This document shows, piece after piece, positions 6,246 to 14,191 of a stretch of 16,085 bases of DNA (positions are counted from its first letter, which is position 1; each line of letters starts with the position of its first letter). The notes below the pieces were generated by a model, which was given only the letters and a program-made list of their open reading frames with translations, ran no database searches and was not told where the DNA came from. Where the stretch lies: positions 1 to 16,085 of the forward strand of contig JBIIVF010000047.1 in NCBI GenBank assembly GCA_044339595.1, given 5' to 3'. Both the position numbers and the translations under genes were made by a program. The DNA comes from CAZTGZ01 sp044339595. GTDB taxonomy: Bacteria; Bacteroidota; Bacteroidia; NS11-12g; UBA9320.

Positions 6246-6276
6246 AAAAGCCGGTTCGAAAGTGCCGGCTTTTTTT
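6246..6276 (+). terminator. Intrinsic terminator
   Basis: AAAAGCCGG (6246-6254) pairs with CCGGCTTTT (6265-6273) around a 10-nt loop, and seven T run from 6270 to 6276. It would stop transcription from the repressor gene. If the tRNA reading of 6225-6244 is right, it was originally the tRNA's terminator. The A-run on the other side gives it some activity in the reverse direction too. Confidence 0.8.
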
Positions 6277-6293
6277 ATTTTCCTTGAATTTCC

Positions 6294-6301
6294 TACCTTG
6301 G
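6294..6301 (+). promoter_or_regulatory. Weak -7 box before the cupin gene
   Basis: TACCTTGG lies 4 bp before the cupin ATG. It is close to, but not, the TAnnTTTG consensus. If used, the mRNA would be essentially leaderless, as also suggested for the gene at 15379. No -33 element was identified. Confidence 0.25.
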
Positions 6302-6305
6302 CTCC

Positions 6306-6668
6306 ATGCCTGAGAAATTCAACATCCTCGATAAATTGACCCGTTTTTCTGATACCTGGAACCCGCGCATAGTGGCTGAGTTGAATGGTCAACAGGTGAA
6401 ACTGGCCCGCATGCATGGCCCGTTTGTCTGGCATCAACACGAATTTGAAGACGAATTCTTCATGGTGATCAAGGGATCCTTCGTTATGGAATTTCGCGAT
6501 AAAAATATCACCCTGAATGAAATGGATTGCATTGTAGTTCCCAGAGGGGTTGAGCATCGTCCTGTGGCCTCGGAAGAAGTACAAATCTTGTTGTTTGAAC
6601 CGGCTACTACTCTAAATACAGGGGACAATCCGGGAGAAAAAACGAAGAATGATTTGGAGTGGGTTTGA
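6306..6668 (+). CDS. Single-domain cupin protein, 120 aa
   Basis: This is a compact cupin barrel. Motif 1 is H43-x-H45-x4-E50-x6-G57 (WHQHEFEDEFFMVIKG), and motif 2 ends in PRGVEH with H84, so the usual 3-His/1-Glu metal site (H43, H45, E50, H84) is intact. ILLFEPATTLNTGD closes the barrel. Small cupins of this type bind a divalent metal in the cytosol. Their reactions vary (isomerase, dioxygenase, sugar-binding) and cannot be assigned here. Length is normal for the family. It is the first gene right of the candidate element boundary, so it is probably a host gene, and it follows a terminator, so it is likely transcribed alone. Confidence 0.88.
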   Translation: MPEKFNILDKLTRFSDTWNPRIVAELNGQQVKLARMHGPFVWHQHEFEDEFFMVIKGSFVMEFRDKNITLNEMDCIVVPRGVEHRPVASEEVQILLFEPATTLNTGDNPGEKTKNDLEWV

Positions 6669-6740
6669 TTTCTTAAATATGATTAGAATTGTCCAATACT
6701 AAAAAGAATGCTTCTTTAGAATAATTTTGTTTTAATGAAT

Positions 6741-6779
6741 TTCTGCGGGGAATTTCTTCATACAGATTAACAAAGATTA
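6741..6779 (+). repeat. Degenerate copy of the hairpin repeat (copy A)
   Basis: TTCTGCGGGGAATTTCTTCA and the following CAGATTAACAAAGATTA resemble the intact repeat at 7177-7212 (TCTGCGGGA ... CAGATTACCGCAGA), but the 3' arm has lost its complement. It ends immediately before the GxxExxY pseudogene start, the same position copy B holds relative to the second GxxExxY remnant. Confidence 0.5.
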
Positions 6780-6780
6780 T

Positions 6781-7158
6781 TTGACTGAAAACGAAATATC
6801 ATACAAAATCCGAGGTGCAATTTTTAAAGTGTTCAATACGCTCGGACCGGGATTATGAGAGTCAGCCTATGAAGCAGTTTTAATGCATGAATTGATCAAA
6901 GAAAATTTAATTGTAAAATCACAGGTCCCATTACCATTGGTGTACGAAAATGTAAAATTGGATGTTGGATAACGTATTGATTTGCTGGTGGAAAACAAAG
7001 TAATTATTGAAATCAAATCAGTTGAATATTTGGCTGATGTTCATCATAAGCAGGTATTGACATATTTGAAATTATCGCGTTTGAAATTAGGATTGTTAGT
7101 GAACTTTAATTGTACTGAAATTGATCAATCTATTTTCAGAAAGGTAAATGGGATATAG
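6781..7158 (+). pseudogene. GxxExxY (PD-(D/E)XK-like) protein, broken by two nonsense codons
   Basis: One frame from TTG (6781) to TAG (7156-7158) reads as a full-length GxxExxY family protein of 126 codons, but two codons are stops: TGA at 6856-6858 (codon 26, in GPGL-stop-ESAYE, where Leu is usual) and TAA at 6970-6972 (codon 64, in VG-stop-RIDLLV, where Tyr is usual). Each differs from a sense codon by one base. There is no frameshift. The nuclease-like residues remain: Asp in RIDLLV, and Glu and Lys in IIEIKS. The family's cellular role is not established, though its fold suggests DNA cleavage. A non-functional remnant is the simplest reading. Readthrough of two different stops in a bacterium is unlikely. 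Confidence 0.85.
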
Positions 7159-7168
7159 AGTAAATAAC

Positions 7169-7212
7169 TCAGCGTCATCTGCGGGAGAGTTGTATCCCGC
7201 AGATTACCGCAG
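7169..7212 (+). repeat. Hairpin repeat copy B
   Basis: ATCTGCGGGA (7177-7186) and TCCCGCAGAT (7195-7204) form a perfect 10-bp stem with an 8-nt loop, followed by a further partial arm ACCGCAGA. The first 31 bp (7169-7199) recur exactly at 7317-7347. It is directly followed by a GxxExxY N-terminal remnant. Confidence 0.8.
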
Positions 7213-7217
7213 AAAGA

Positions 7218-7247
7218 ATGATTGAAAGCGAAATTTCATATAGACAA
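7218..7247 (+). pseudogene. Remnant of a second GxxExxY gene (N-terminus only)
   Basis: The bases encode MIESEISYRQ, matching LTENEISYKI at the start of the pseudogene at 6781. Of the first 24 bases, 19 are identical. The likeness stops after about 10 codons, and the frame continues without any family motif. Its placement after repeat copy B repeats the copy A-GxxExxY arrangement. The short length limits confidence. Confidence 0.5.
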
Positions 7248-7316
7248 GTAAGGCCGCTGCTCACTAAGTTCAAGCGTAAATGTAAATGTAATATGGCTAA
7301 ATTTAATCACTGTAAA

Positions 7317-7347
7317 TCAGCGTCATCTGCGGGAGAGTTGTATCCCG
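7317..7347 (+). repeat. Hairpin repeat copy C (31-bp exact direct repeat)
   Basis: The 31 bp are identical to 7169-7199, 148 bp upstream. After TATCCCG the sequence diverges (TATGC in place of CAGAT), so the 3' arm of the hairpin is cut short. The 70 bp before it (7248-7316) and the 87 bp after it (7348-7434) hold nothing I can identify. Confidence 0.8.
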
Positions 7348-7434
7348 TATGCATCAAAATTCCGATAATTCAACAGCAGAGCAGACCAAGAGGAGAAATG
7401 GGATTCCAGAAATAATGGGACTTTAATTTCCCCA

Positions 7435-8901
7435 TCACTCCCCAACCTTTACCCACTTCAACACATCTGTATGATGCTTCTGCTCAACATACAGAAAATA
7501 TGTACCGGGAGATAAAGATGCTGTTGAAATAAGCATTTCGTTGGCATGGCCATTTTTGTAATCGGCATTGATTACGCGACCATCCAACGCAGTCCAGAAT
7601 AATGAGGCTTCCTGCATATTCCCAAATAAAGTGATTTCATCTTCACCCGGATTTGGATACAGTTTTAGGGATGATTTCTTCTTCAAATTCACAGAGGCCA
7701 TCCTCTTTAAAATACTATCTGCTTTCAAAATATTTGGAATACCATAACCATAGGCGCTGTCAGGGTTTTGATAACGGTCAGCGCTCTGAATGATGGCTTG
7801 ATAGATACGGTAATTTTCAGCATTCGGATGTGCTTGTTTCAAGCAGGCCACAAATCCTGCGATGATGGGGCCGGAAAACGAGGTGCCATTACCGATCCGA
7901 ACCCATCCATCACTGCCAACTATGGTGGTGCTGCGTCCTAATGCCATTACCTCCGGTTTGATGCGTCCATCGGCACTCGGACCAAAAGAAGAAAAGCCTG
8001 CCTTTTGTTCAAAACTGTCTACCGCGCCCACACACAACACATATTTACCGTCACAAGGGGCTGTGATGTATTTCCAGGGTCGATCGCCCGAATTTCCGGC
8101 ACTGTTGCTCACAAACATGCCTTTTAGGAACGCAGAATCTGTGGCTCGGGTGATGAAGGTGCTCTTTCCATCCATGTCGAAATAGGTATAATCGCCTTCA
8201 AGCGTGTCAAACAGGCTATATCCCAGAGAAGAATGGATGATGTCTGCACCCATCTGATGAGCGATTTCCATGCCTTTGATCCAGTAAAATTCTTCCTTAT
8301 GGGTTTCTGTACCGGCATCTTCGGTCCGAATAAGTAAAAAATTGGCATCGGGAGCGGCTCCAATCATTGAATCCGGAATATTTCCCGCAATGGTCGATAA
8401 TACGGCCATACCATGGGCATCGTCTTCATACACCGATGAATCACCGCTTACCACATCAAAAGTGCCTTTAATCTGTCCGTTTTTGCGCAATGAATCAAAG
8501 GCAGTCAAGCTATCGACTCTGTAAAAACCGGCATCCATCAAAGCGATGGTAACCCCTTTGCCGGTATAGCCTAATTTATGAAAGCTGTCTAATCCGAGCA
8601 TGGCCAATTGCCAATCACCGCGACCGTATCGAAAGGAACCGAAGGTACCGTTTTGTTTGTTTGGATGATAAACTCCCATCTTTCGCTGTTCTTGAACAAA
8701 TGGAAAGTCTTGTTGATGGATATTGGTAGCAAATGCGTGTTCCCAAGTTGAATATCCGGTCACTTGAATACCGGCGGATAAGAAGGTTTGCGTATAACGC
8801 TGAATATCACAAGAGTCACGGTGCAGGTAGTTCCATTGTTGCGCGTGTAGCGGAGCAACCAGAAACAAGCCAATAAACAGAAGAAGCAATAGGTTTCTCA
8901 T
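7435..8901 (-). CDS. Secreted S8 (subtilisin-like) serine peptidase with T9SS sorting domain
   Basis: The 488-residue product has a signal peptide (about 1-20, cleavage near LHA|QQ), then a subtilase domain. The catalytic triad is Asp123 (ALMDAGF), His163 (DAHGMAVLSTIAG) and Ser341 (GTSFSGP), with the oxyanion Asn270 in SNSAGNSG. The usual GTSMAxP is GTSFSGP here, a tolerated variant. Residues 411-488 fit a Por/type A C-terminal sorting domain, beginning LKLYPNP and ending with LSPGTYFLYV...KWVKV. Such proteins are exported by Sec, cross the outer membrane by the type IX system, and lose the sorting domain. It lies 53 bp after mutS on the same strand and may be partly co-transcribed. The substrate is unknown. 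Confidence 0.93.
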   Translation of the reverse strand: MRNLLLLLFIGLFLVAPLHAQQWNYLHRDSCDIQRYTQTFLSAGIQVTGYSTWEHAFATNIHQQDFPFVQEQRKMGVYHPNKQNGTFGSFRYGRGDWQLAMLGLDSFHKLGYTGKGVTIALMDAGFYRVDSLTAFDSLRKNGQIKGTFDVVSGDSSVYEDDAHGMAVLSTIAGNIPDSMIGAAPDANFLLIRTEDAGTETHKEEFYWIKGMEIAHQMGADIIHSSLGYSLFDTLEGDYTYFDMDGKSTFITRATDSAFLKGMFVSNSAGNSGDRPWKYITAPCDGKYVLCVGAVDSFEQKAGFSSFGPSADGRIKPEVMALGRSTTIVGSDGWVRIGNGTSFSGPIIAGFVACLKQAHPNAENYRIYQAIIQSADRYQNPDSAYGYGIPNILKADSILKRMASVNLKKKSSLKLYPNPGEDEITLFGNMQEASLFWTALDGRVINADYKNGHANEMLISTASLSPGTYFLYVEQKHHTDVLKWVKVGE

Positions 8902-8954
8902 GCAGATATTTAGCGATTAAACGTTATAGGGAGCTAAAATGTTGGTTTTAAAGG

Positions 8955-11561
8955 TTATTTTAACAAATCTTGCATCTCTTTCAGCTTGATGAGGGCTTCA
9001 ATAGGAGTGAGGCTATTGGTTTCTAATCTTTCGAGTTGTTCTCTGAGTTTTTTCATTTTGGGATCGGCCACATCAAACATGCTCAACTGATAATGGGCTT
9101 GTGGGATTTTTTTTACATCCGGTTTAGCATTCAGGCTTGCTCTGCCTTGCTCCAGATGAACCAAAATTTCATCCGCACGTTTAACCACCATGTCCGGAAT
9201 TCCGGCCATGCGTGCCACATGAATACCAAAGCTATGTTCTGAGCCTCCTTTTTTAAGTTTTCTCAGAAAAAGTACTTTATCCTTGATTTCTTGTGTGCTC
9301 ACATGGTAATTCACAATCCCTTCGTTCTGGCTTTCCAGTTCGTTGAGTTCGTGATAATGCGTGGCAAATAAAGTTTTGGGTTTGTGTTTGTGGTGATTTA
9401 AAAATTCTGCAATGGCCCATGCAAGGCTCACACCGTCGTAGGTGCTTGTACCCCTTCCAATTTCATCGAGCAATACCAGGCTGGATGCACTCAGATTGTT
9501 GAGAATACTGGCCGTTTCCGTCATCTCAACCATAAAGGTACTTTCGCCCTGAGATATATTATCTGAAGCCCCTACACGTGTGTAAATCTTATCCACCACC
9601 CCGATTTCGGCATGACTGCAAGGCACAAAGCAGCCCATTTGCGCCATCAAAACGGCCAAGGCGGTTTGTCTTAACAAGGCAGATTTACCGGACATATTCG
9701 GACCGGTGAGGATGATCACCTGTTGTTGGTCGTTATCGAGAAAAATATCGTTGGGAACATAAGGCGAATCAGGCGGCAATTGTGCTTCAATGACCGGATG
9801 ACGACAGGCATGCAACGCTAAAATGGCATGGTCGTGAATTTCGGGCTTCACATAATTTCTTTCGGCGCTCACCCGTGAAAAGGAACGAAGGCAATCACTT
9901 TGAGCCACCACACCTGCATTGTGCTGCAATGGGGTGATGTAATCCGCCATTTCATGAATAAATGCATTGTAAAGGCGCGTTTCAATGGCCAGAATTTTTT
10001 CTTCGGCGTTTAAGATTTTGTCCTCGTATTCTTTGAGTTCCGGAGTGATGTAGCGCTCTGCATTGACCAATGTTTGCTTGCGTATCCATTCGGCCGGCAC
10101 TTTGTCTTTGTGGGCATGGGTAACTTCCAGGTAATAACCGAAAACATTGTTAAAGGCAATTTTGAGCGAACTGATGCCGGTTTTTTCTGTTTCGCGTTTT
10201 TGTATGGCGAGCAGATAATCTTTGCCTTGGGTAGTGATATGTCTCAAATCATCCAGTTCGGCATCTACTCCGGGTTGAAAAATATCACCTTTTCCCACCA
10301 TATTTGGGGCTTCCGGATTGATTTGATTTTCAATGCGTTCGAGCAGAACTTGACATGGATTGAGTTGATCGGCAAAGTGCTTCAGTTCTTGCAATCCGCT
10401 ATCCGAAAACAATATCTTTAGATTTTCTATGCAGTGCAATGCCCGGGCCACCTGCAACAATTCACGCGGGCTGATTCTTTGGACGGATATTTTGGAAACA
10501 AGTCTTTCTAAATCACCGATTTGTTGCAAGGCATCATCTGTTTTAGCGGAGAGTTCCTGATTTTGCATGAAGAATTCCACAATTTGCTGACGTTGTTTGA
10601 TCAGGGATGATTGTCGAAGGGGAAGCACCGTCCATTTTCTCATGAGTCGACTGCCCATGGGAGAGTAGGTACGATCGATGATATCGAGCAGGCATTTTCC
10701 GTTGGGATGGCTGCTTTGCAAAATTTCCAGATTTCGAACTGTAAAATGATCGAGCCAAACGTATTGGTGTTCATCCATCCGGCTGAGTTGCCGGATATGA
10801 TCTAAGTGCGGATGTTGAGTTTGTTCGAGATAATACAAACAAGCACCAGCGGCAGTTACCGCTTGTTTGAGTTCCTCTACGCCAAATCCTTTCAGGTTTT
10901 TGACCCCAAAATGCTGAATGAGTCGATCATAAGAGAATTCATGGCTAAAAATCCATTCATCCAAAGTAAATTGATAGAATTGAGGTCCAAATTTATCCTG
11001 AAAATGATCTCTCAGTGACTTGGCAAAAATGACTTCGCTGGGTTTAAGCCCTTGCAGCAATTTGATGGCATAATCCAGATTCCCCTGGGCAGCCAAAAAC
11101 TCACCGGTAGAGATATCGAGGAATGAAATTCCATAAACACCATCCTGAACACACAGCGCTGCGAGATAGTTGCTTTGCCTGGATTCAAGCACTTTATCAT
11201 TGAGCGTCACCCCCGGTGTTACCAATTCAGTTACACCGCGTTTTACGATGGTTTTGGTCATTTTGGGATCTTCGAGCTGATCACAAATGGCCACCCTTTG
11301 ACCTGCGCGGACCAATTTCGGTAAATAAGTATCTAAGCTGTGATGAGGAAATCCGGCCAATTCAACGGCAGAAGCGGCCCCATTGGAGCGCTTGGTGAGC
11401 ACAATTCCAAGTATTTGAGAGGCTTTGATGGCATCTTCCCCGAAGGTTTCATAAAAGTCGCCTACGCGAAACAAAACCAAAGCACCCGGGTACTTGAGTT
11501 TAATTTGCCCGTATTGCTTCATGAGGGGCGTTTCCTTATCCTTATTTACTTTTGCAGTCAA
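8955..11561 (-). CDS. mutS: DNA mismatch repair protein MutS
   Basis: This is a full-length MutS (868 residues, normal size). The mismatch-probing Phe-x-Glu is F36-Y37-E38 in GDFYETFGEDA. The ATPase carries Walker A GPNMSGKS (620-627), the GESTFMVEM loop (about 672-680) and Walker B LVLLDEIGRGTSTYDG (695-710), followed by ATHYHEL and the C-terminal FGIHVARMAGIP helix-turn region. It recognises mismatches and small loops in DNA and recruits MutL. The start is TTG at 11561: it keeps the ETPLMKQY segment conserved in the phylum, while the first ATG (11522, residue 14) would cut into it, and no ATG or GTG lies between 11561 and the upstream in-frame stop. Confidence 0.97.
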   Translation of the reverse strand: MTAKVNKDKETPLMKQYGQIKLKYPGALVLFRVGDFYETFGEDAIKASQILGIVLTKRSNGAASAVELAGFPHHSLDTYLPKLVRAGQRVAICDQLEDPKMTKTIVKRGVTELVTPGVTLNDKVLESRQSNYLAALCVQDGVYGISFLDISTGEFLAAQGNLDYAIKLLQGLKPSEVIFAKSLRDHFQDKFGPQFYQFTLDEWIFSHEFSYDRLIQHFGVKNLKGFGVEELKQAVTAAGACLYYLEQTQHPHLDHIRQLSRMDEHQYVWLDHFTVRNLEILQSSHPNGKCLLDIIDRTYSPMGSRLMRKWTVLPLRQSSLIKQRQQIVEFFMQNQELSAKTDDALQQIGDLERLVSKISVQRISPRELLQVARALHCIENLKILFSDSGLQELKHFADQLNPCQVLLERIENQINPEAPNMVGKGDIFQPGVDAELDDLRHITTQGKDYLLAIQKRETEKTGISSLKIAFNNVFGYYLEVTHAHKDKVPAEWIRKQTLVNAERYITPELKEYEDKILNAEEKILAIETRLYNAFIHEMADYITPLQHNAGVVAQSDCLRSFSRVSAERNYVKPEIHDHAILALHACRHPVIEAQLPPDSPYVPNDIFLDNDQQQVIILTGPNMSGKSALLRQTALAVLMAQMGCFVPCSHAEIGVVDKIYTRVGASDNISQGESTFMVEMTETASILNNLSASSLVLLDEIGRGTSTYDGVSLAWAIAEFLNHHKHKPKTLFATHYHELNELESQNEGIVNYHVSTQEIKDKVLFLRKLKKGGSEHSFGIHVARMAGIPDMVVKRADEILVHLEQGRASLNAKPDVKKIPQAHYQLSMFDVADPKMKKLREQLERLETNSLTPIEALIKLKEMQDLLK
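11547..11554 (+). promoter_or_regulatory. -7 box (TACTTTTG) for the RNA methyltransferase gene
   Basis: TACTTTTG is a full match to the Bacteroidota TAnnTTTG consensus and lies 25 bp before the ATG at 11580, inside the first codons of the divergent mutS gene. Transcription would start near 11561, giving a leader of about 20 nt. No convincing -33 TTG was found at normal spacing. Confidence 0.45.
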
Positions 11562-11579
11562 TGGGTATGAAGAATTGAT

Positions 11580-12107
11580 ATGGTGCGCAAGTTAAAAAAT
11601 ATAGAGCTAAACAGGCCGGATGTGGATGAATTTAGGAAAACTCAAAAATCGGGGATAGTTTTGATGCTGGATAATGTAAGAAGCCTGCACAATGTGGGGT
11701 CATTGTTTCGAACGGGCGACGCAATGAAAATCGAAAAATTATGGCTTTGTGGCATTACCGGAACGCCACCACACCGCGAAATTCATAAAACGGCGTTGGG
11801 TGCAGAAGCCTCAGTTTTATGGGAATATACATCCATTGCGTTAGAAGTAGCGGAGTCATATAAACGGCAAGGTTATTGCATCGCAGCGCTTGAACAAACC
11901 GATCGCAGTTTGGATATTAGAGAATTTAAAAATACGGGTCAGAAGATATTAATCATTCTTGGGAATGAAGTGAGTGGCGTGTCTGAGGCGCTGTTGCAGG
12001 TGTGTGATGTGATTCTGGAAATACCGCAATTTGGCACCAAGCACTCTTTCAATGTTTCGGTAACCGGAGCCATCGCTTTATGGGAAATCAGCAGAAACGA
12101 AATATAG
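11580..12107 (+). CDS. SpoU (TrmH)-family RNA 2'-O-methyltransferase
   Basis: The 175-residue product is a minimal SPOUT methyltransferase. Motif 1 is HNVGSLFRTGDAM (37-49, with N38 and the catalytic-type R44), motif 2 is ILGNEVSGV (126-134), and motif 3 is IPQFGTKHSFNVSVTGAIAL (148-167), which forms the trefoil knot and binds S-adenosylmethionine. It lacks the N-terminal substrate-binding domain of longer relatives. It should methylate a ribose 2'-OH in tRNA or rRNA; which position cannot be told from sequence, so no gene symbol is given. It is divergent from mutS with only 18 bp between start codons and overlaps the next gene by 28 bp. Confidence 0.92.
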   Translation: MVRKLKNIELNRPDVDEFRKTQKSGIVLMLDNVRSLHNVGSLFRTGDAMKIEKLWLCGITGTPPHREIHKTALGAEASVLWEYTSIALEVAESYKRQGYCIAALEQTDRSLDIREFKNTGQKILIILGNEVSGVSEALLQVCDVILEIPQFGTKHSFNVSVTGAIALWEISRNEI

Positions 12108-14191
12108 ATTCATTAAGAAAAATCGCACGCGTAGGCATTTTTATGATGCTGATGTTCATAGGTGTGCATCCACAGGCTTGGGCGCAGAAAACTTCGGCTG
12201 CGATACTGGTAGAGCTCAATACCGAAATAGACCATCATCAGACACGAATTGATAAATTCGATAAAAAAGAAGATTTAAAAGTTTTGTTGACAGGGGAGGA
12301 GCGAACTGCAGAAGCCACCAAAACCTATCTTTTTTTACCGGATCAGATTCAACTGAATGTTCGGATGGATCAAGTAGAAAACGATATCCAAAAGGCGAAA
12401 ATGTTGCGCAAGCTGATTGAATTAATGACCGGGATTACTGAAGAAAATTATCTGCGATATAACGGTTATTCACGCTTTTTTGAAGCCATTGTCAAAGTGC
12501 AAACGGAAGGCCAAACTGAACTTTTGATGCCATATATGAGCAACCATTTGGAAGAAATGCTTCGGGTGGTGCCTTTTTTCGAAAACAGGAAAGTAGCACC
12601 CCTATTTTTCAAGGAAGCCGCTGAACGTGCACCACGATTGTTGATGCAGGCATACAAAGAATTTGAATATCAGACTTATGCGAAAGATATTATAGCGCGC
12701 GCCATCCATCTTGATCCGGATTATGTTAAGAATTATTTAGGTACTTACAGCAGCCTTTATTTCTATGTAAAATCCTCGTCATTGCCTATTGTCAAAACCA
12801 TTAAGGATATTTTTATTGCCAAAGGATCTGCAAGCAATGCCTTTGTGCTCAGTCACGCAATAGCGGCCGGAAAAATAAGCATCAACAAAGCACATGATCT
12901 GGCCATAGACGATGCCGCATTTTTTAAATATTTGCTTCAATACAGAATTACAGGTGATGCAGCCGGCCTGTTTAGTATAGATCATGCCATGGAACATTTG
13001 GCATTAAAGTGGGTTCGCAAATTCAATGAATTGCATGATGAAACCAGACAGGAAGTTCGATTTGCTGCGGCCACAGGCAAGTCATCAGAAGTTTTATATG
13101 CCATGATGGTTTATACGGAAGACGAAATTTTTACTTCTACTTTTTTAGGTCTTTTTAAACAGATGATGAAGCAAAATGGTAAGATGTCGGCCTATGAATT
13201 CTTAAATGGGGTTCAATGGATTCATTTTCGTGATTTCCTGAAGATGTGCGCCGGATACGGAGTTCTGCCAGAATTATTGGGTTCCATGACAGAACTCGAA
13301 AGGAAAATGCTTTTGACGAAGTTATTGAATGGAATTGAAAACGATCCTGAATTAATCAGACAATGCGCTGCTATTGCCGATATTTATGCTTCGCTTCCGG
13401 ATTCGAAAGATAAGAAGAACTTAAATGCTTCAATGCAACACATCGTGGGGAATCTAAATATAGCCGGCAAAAATATTCCCGCTTTGCAGTTGTTATATGA
13501 ACTTATTCAAGCCGAAGAAGATACGAGCATAAAGTCTTGGTCCGATGAATATCATTCACTTTCGAATAATCTCTTTTTTCGGGATGGATGGTGTATTCAG
13601 CAACATTTTTTTTACAATGATCCGGATGGTATTTCTTCCTTTCAATCATTCATAGCTTCATTCAACACTAAGTTTTGGCTAGTAGAATCCTTCAAGCTCT
13701 ACGTAAAAATAAGTTCTAAAACCGGAAAGAAAGTGGTGTTGTATGCCAATCGACCTGAATCGGAATATGTTGGACAGGATGCCATTCGTGCGATTTTTGT
13801 TAAAACCGGCATGTGGCCTGATATCGTGGTACACCGGGGACACAGTTTTTATGTTCAAACATCCCTTGAATCGGTGATGCCGGGCACCCAACTGGTTTTT
13901 TTAGGTTCATGCGGAGGATATCAGAATGTTAGACAGGCATTGCAATTTGCCTCTAATGCCTTTATCATTTCAACGCGTCAGGTTGGTTCGGCACGCATCA
14001 ATGATGAACTCTTATATACCATGAATGAATGGATCAGAACAGGGCGGAATTTAAATTGGACCATATTATGGAATTTGATGGATACAAAACTCAGTACAAA
14101 TACTAAAATGAAAACAAGATTCACAGAATATGTGGCACCCAACCAAAATCTTGGCGCATTATACTTGAGAAGATACAATCAGCTGTATTAG
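12080..14191 (+). CDS. Exported protein with C-terminal His/Cys (CHAT/clan CD peptidase-like) motif pair, 703 aa
   Basis: The N-terminus carries a signal peptide: a basic n-region (KRNIDSLRKIAR), hydrophobic IFMMLMFIGV, and AWA|QK near residue 36. Residues 40-480 are mostly helical with no recognised domain. The C-terminal part reads like a cysteine peptidase of the CHAT/separase/caspase type: β-strand VVLYANRP, then DIVVHRGHS (H585, H588; H588 fits the Y-x-G-H-G position) and LVFLGSCGGY (C611), then AFIISTRQVGS and INDELLYTMNEWI. The predicted dyad is H588-C611. The 23-residue His-Cys spacing is short compared with typical CHAT domains. The ATG overlaps the methyltransferase gene by 28 bp and is the only start that keeps the basic n-region. 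Substrate and role are unknown. Envelope location is inferred; no T9SS tail is present. Confidence 0.72.
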   Translation: MGNQQKRNIDSLRKIARVGIFMMLMFIGVHPQAWAQKTSAAILVELNTEIDHHQTRIDKFDKKEDLKVLLTGEERTAEATKTYLFLPDQIQLNVRMDQVENDIQKAKMLRKLIELMTGITEENYLRYNGYSRFFEAIVKVQTEGQTELLMPYMSNHLEEMLRVVPFFENRKVAPLFFKEAAERAPRLLMQAYKEFEYQTYAKDIIARAIHLDPDYVKNYLGTYSSLYFYVKSSSLPIVKTIKDIFIAKGSASNAFVLSHAIAAGKISINKAHDLAIDDAAFFKYLLQYRITGDAAGLFSIDHAMEHLALKWVRKFNELHDETRQEVRFAAATGKSSEVLYAMMVYTEDEIFTSTFLGLFKQMMKQNGKMSAYEFLNGVQWIHFRDFLKMCAGYGVLPELLGSMTELERKMLLTKLLNGIENDPELIRQCAAIADIYASLPDSKDKKNLNASMQHIVGNLNIAGKNIPALQLLYELIQAEEDTSIKSWSDEYHSLSNNLFFRDGWCIQQHFFYNDPDGISSFQSFIASFNTKFWLVESFKLYVKISSKTGKKVVLYANRPESEYVGQDAIRAIFVKTGMWPDIVVHRGHSFYVQTSLESVMPGTQLVFLGSCGGYQNVRQALQFASNAFIISTRQVGSARINDELLYTMNEWIRTGRNLNWTILWNLMDTKLSTNTKMKTRFTEYVAPNQNLGALYLRRYNQLY

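Noticed and set aside
6147..6584. Minus-strand open frame of 145 codons
   Set aside because: It is antisense to the repressor tail, the terminator and the cupin gene; the cupin frame carries an intact metal site.
7169..7347. Possible CRISPR array
   Set aside because: There are only two exact 31-bp copies, separated by 117 bp, with a third degenerate copy over 400 bp away. Spacing is irregular, there are no cas genes, and the repeats tie to GxxExxY remnants.
7218..7415. Plus-strand open frame of 65 codons
   Set aside because: Only its first 10 codons resemble GxxExxY. It then runs through repeat copy C and has no further family motif, so it is a remnant and not a gene.
7405..7440. Terminator after the S8 peptidase gene
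   Set aside because: ATGGG/CCCAT can pair on the minus strand, but the stem is only 5-6 bp and no run of T follows.
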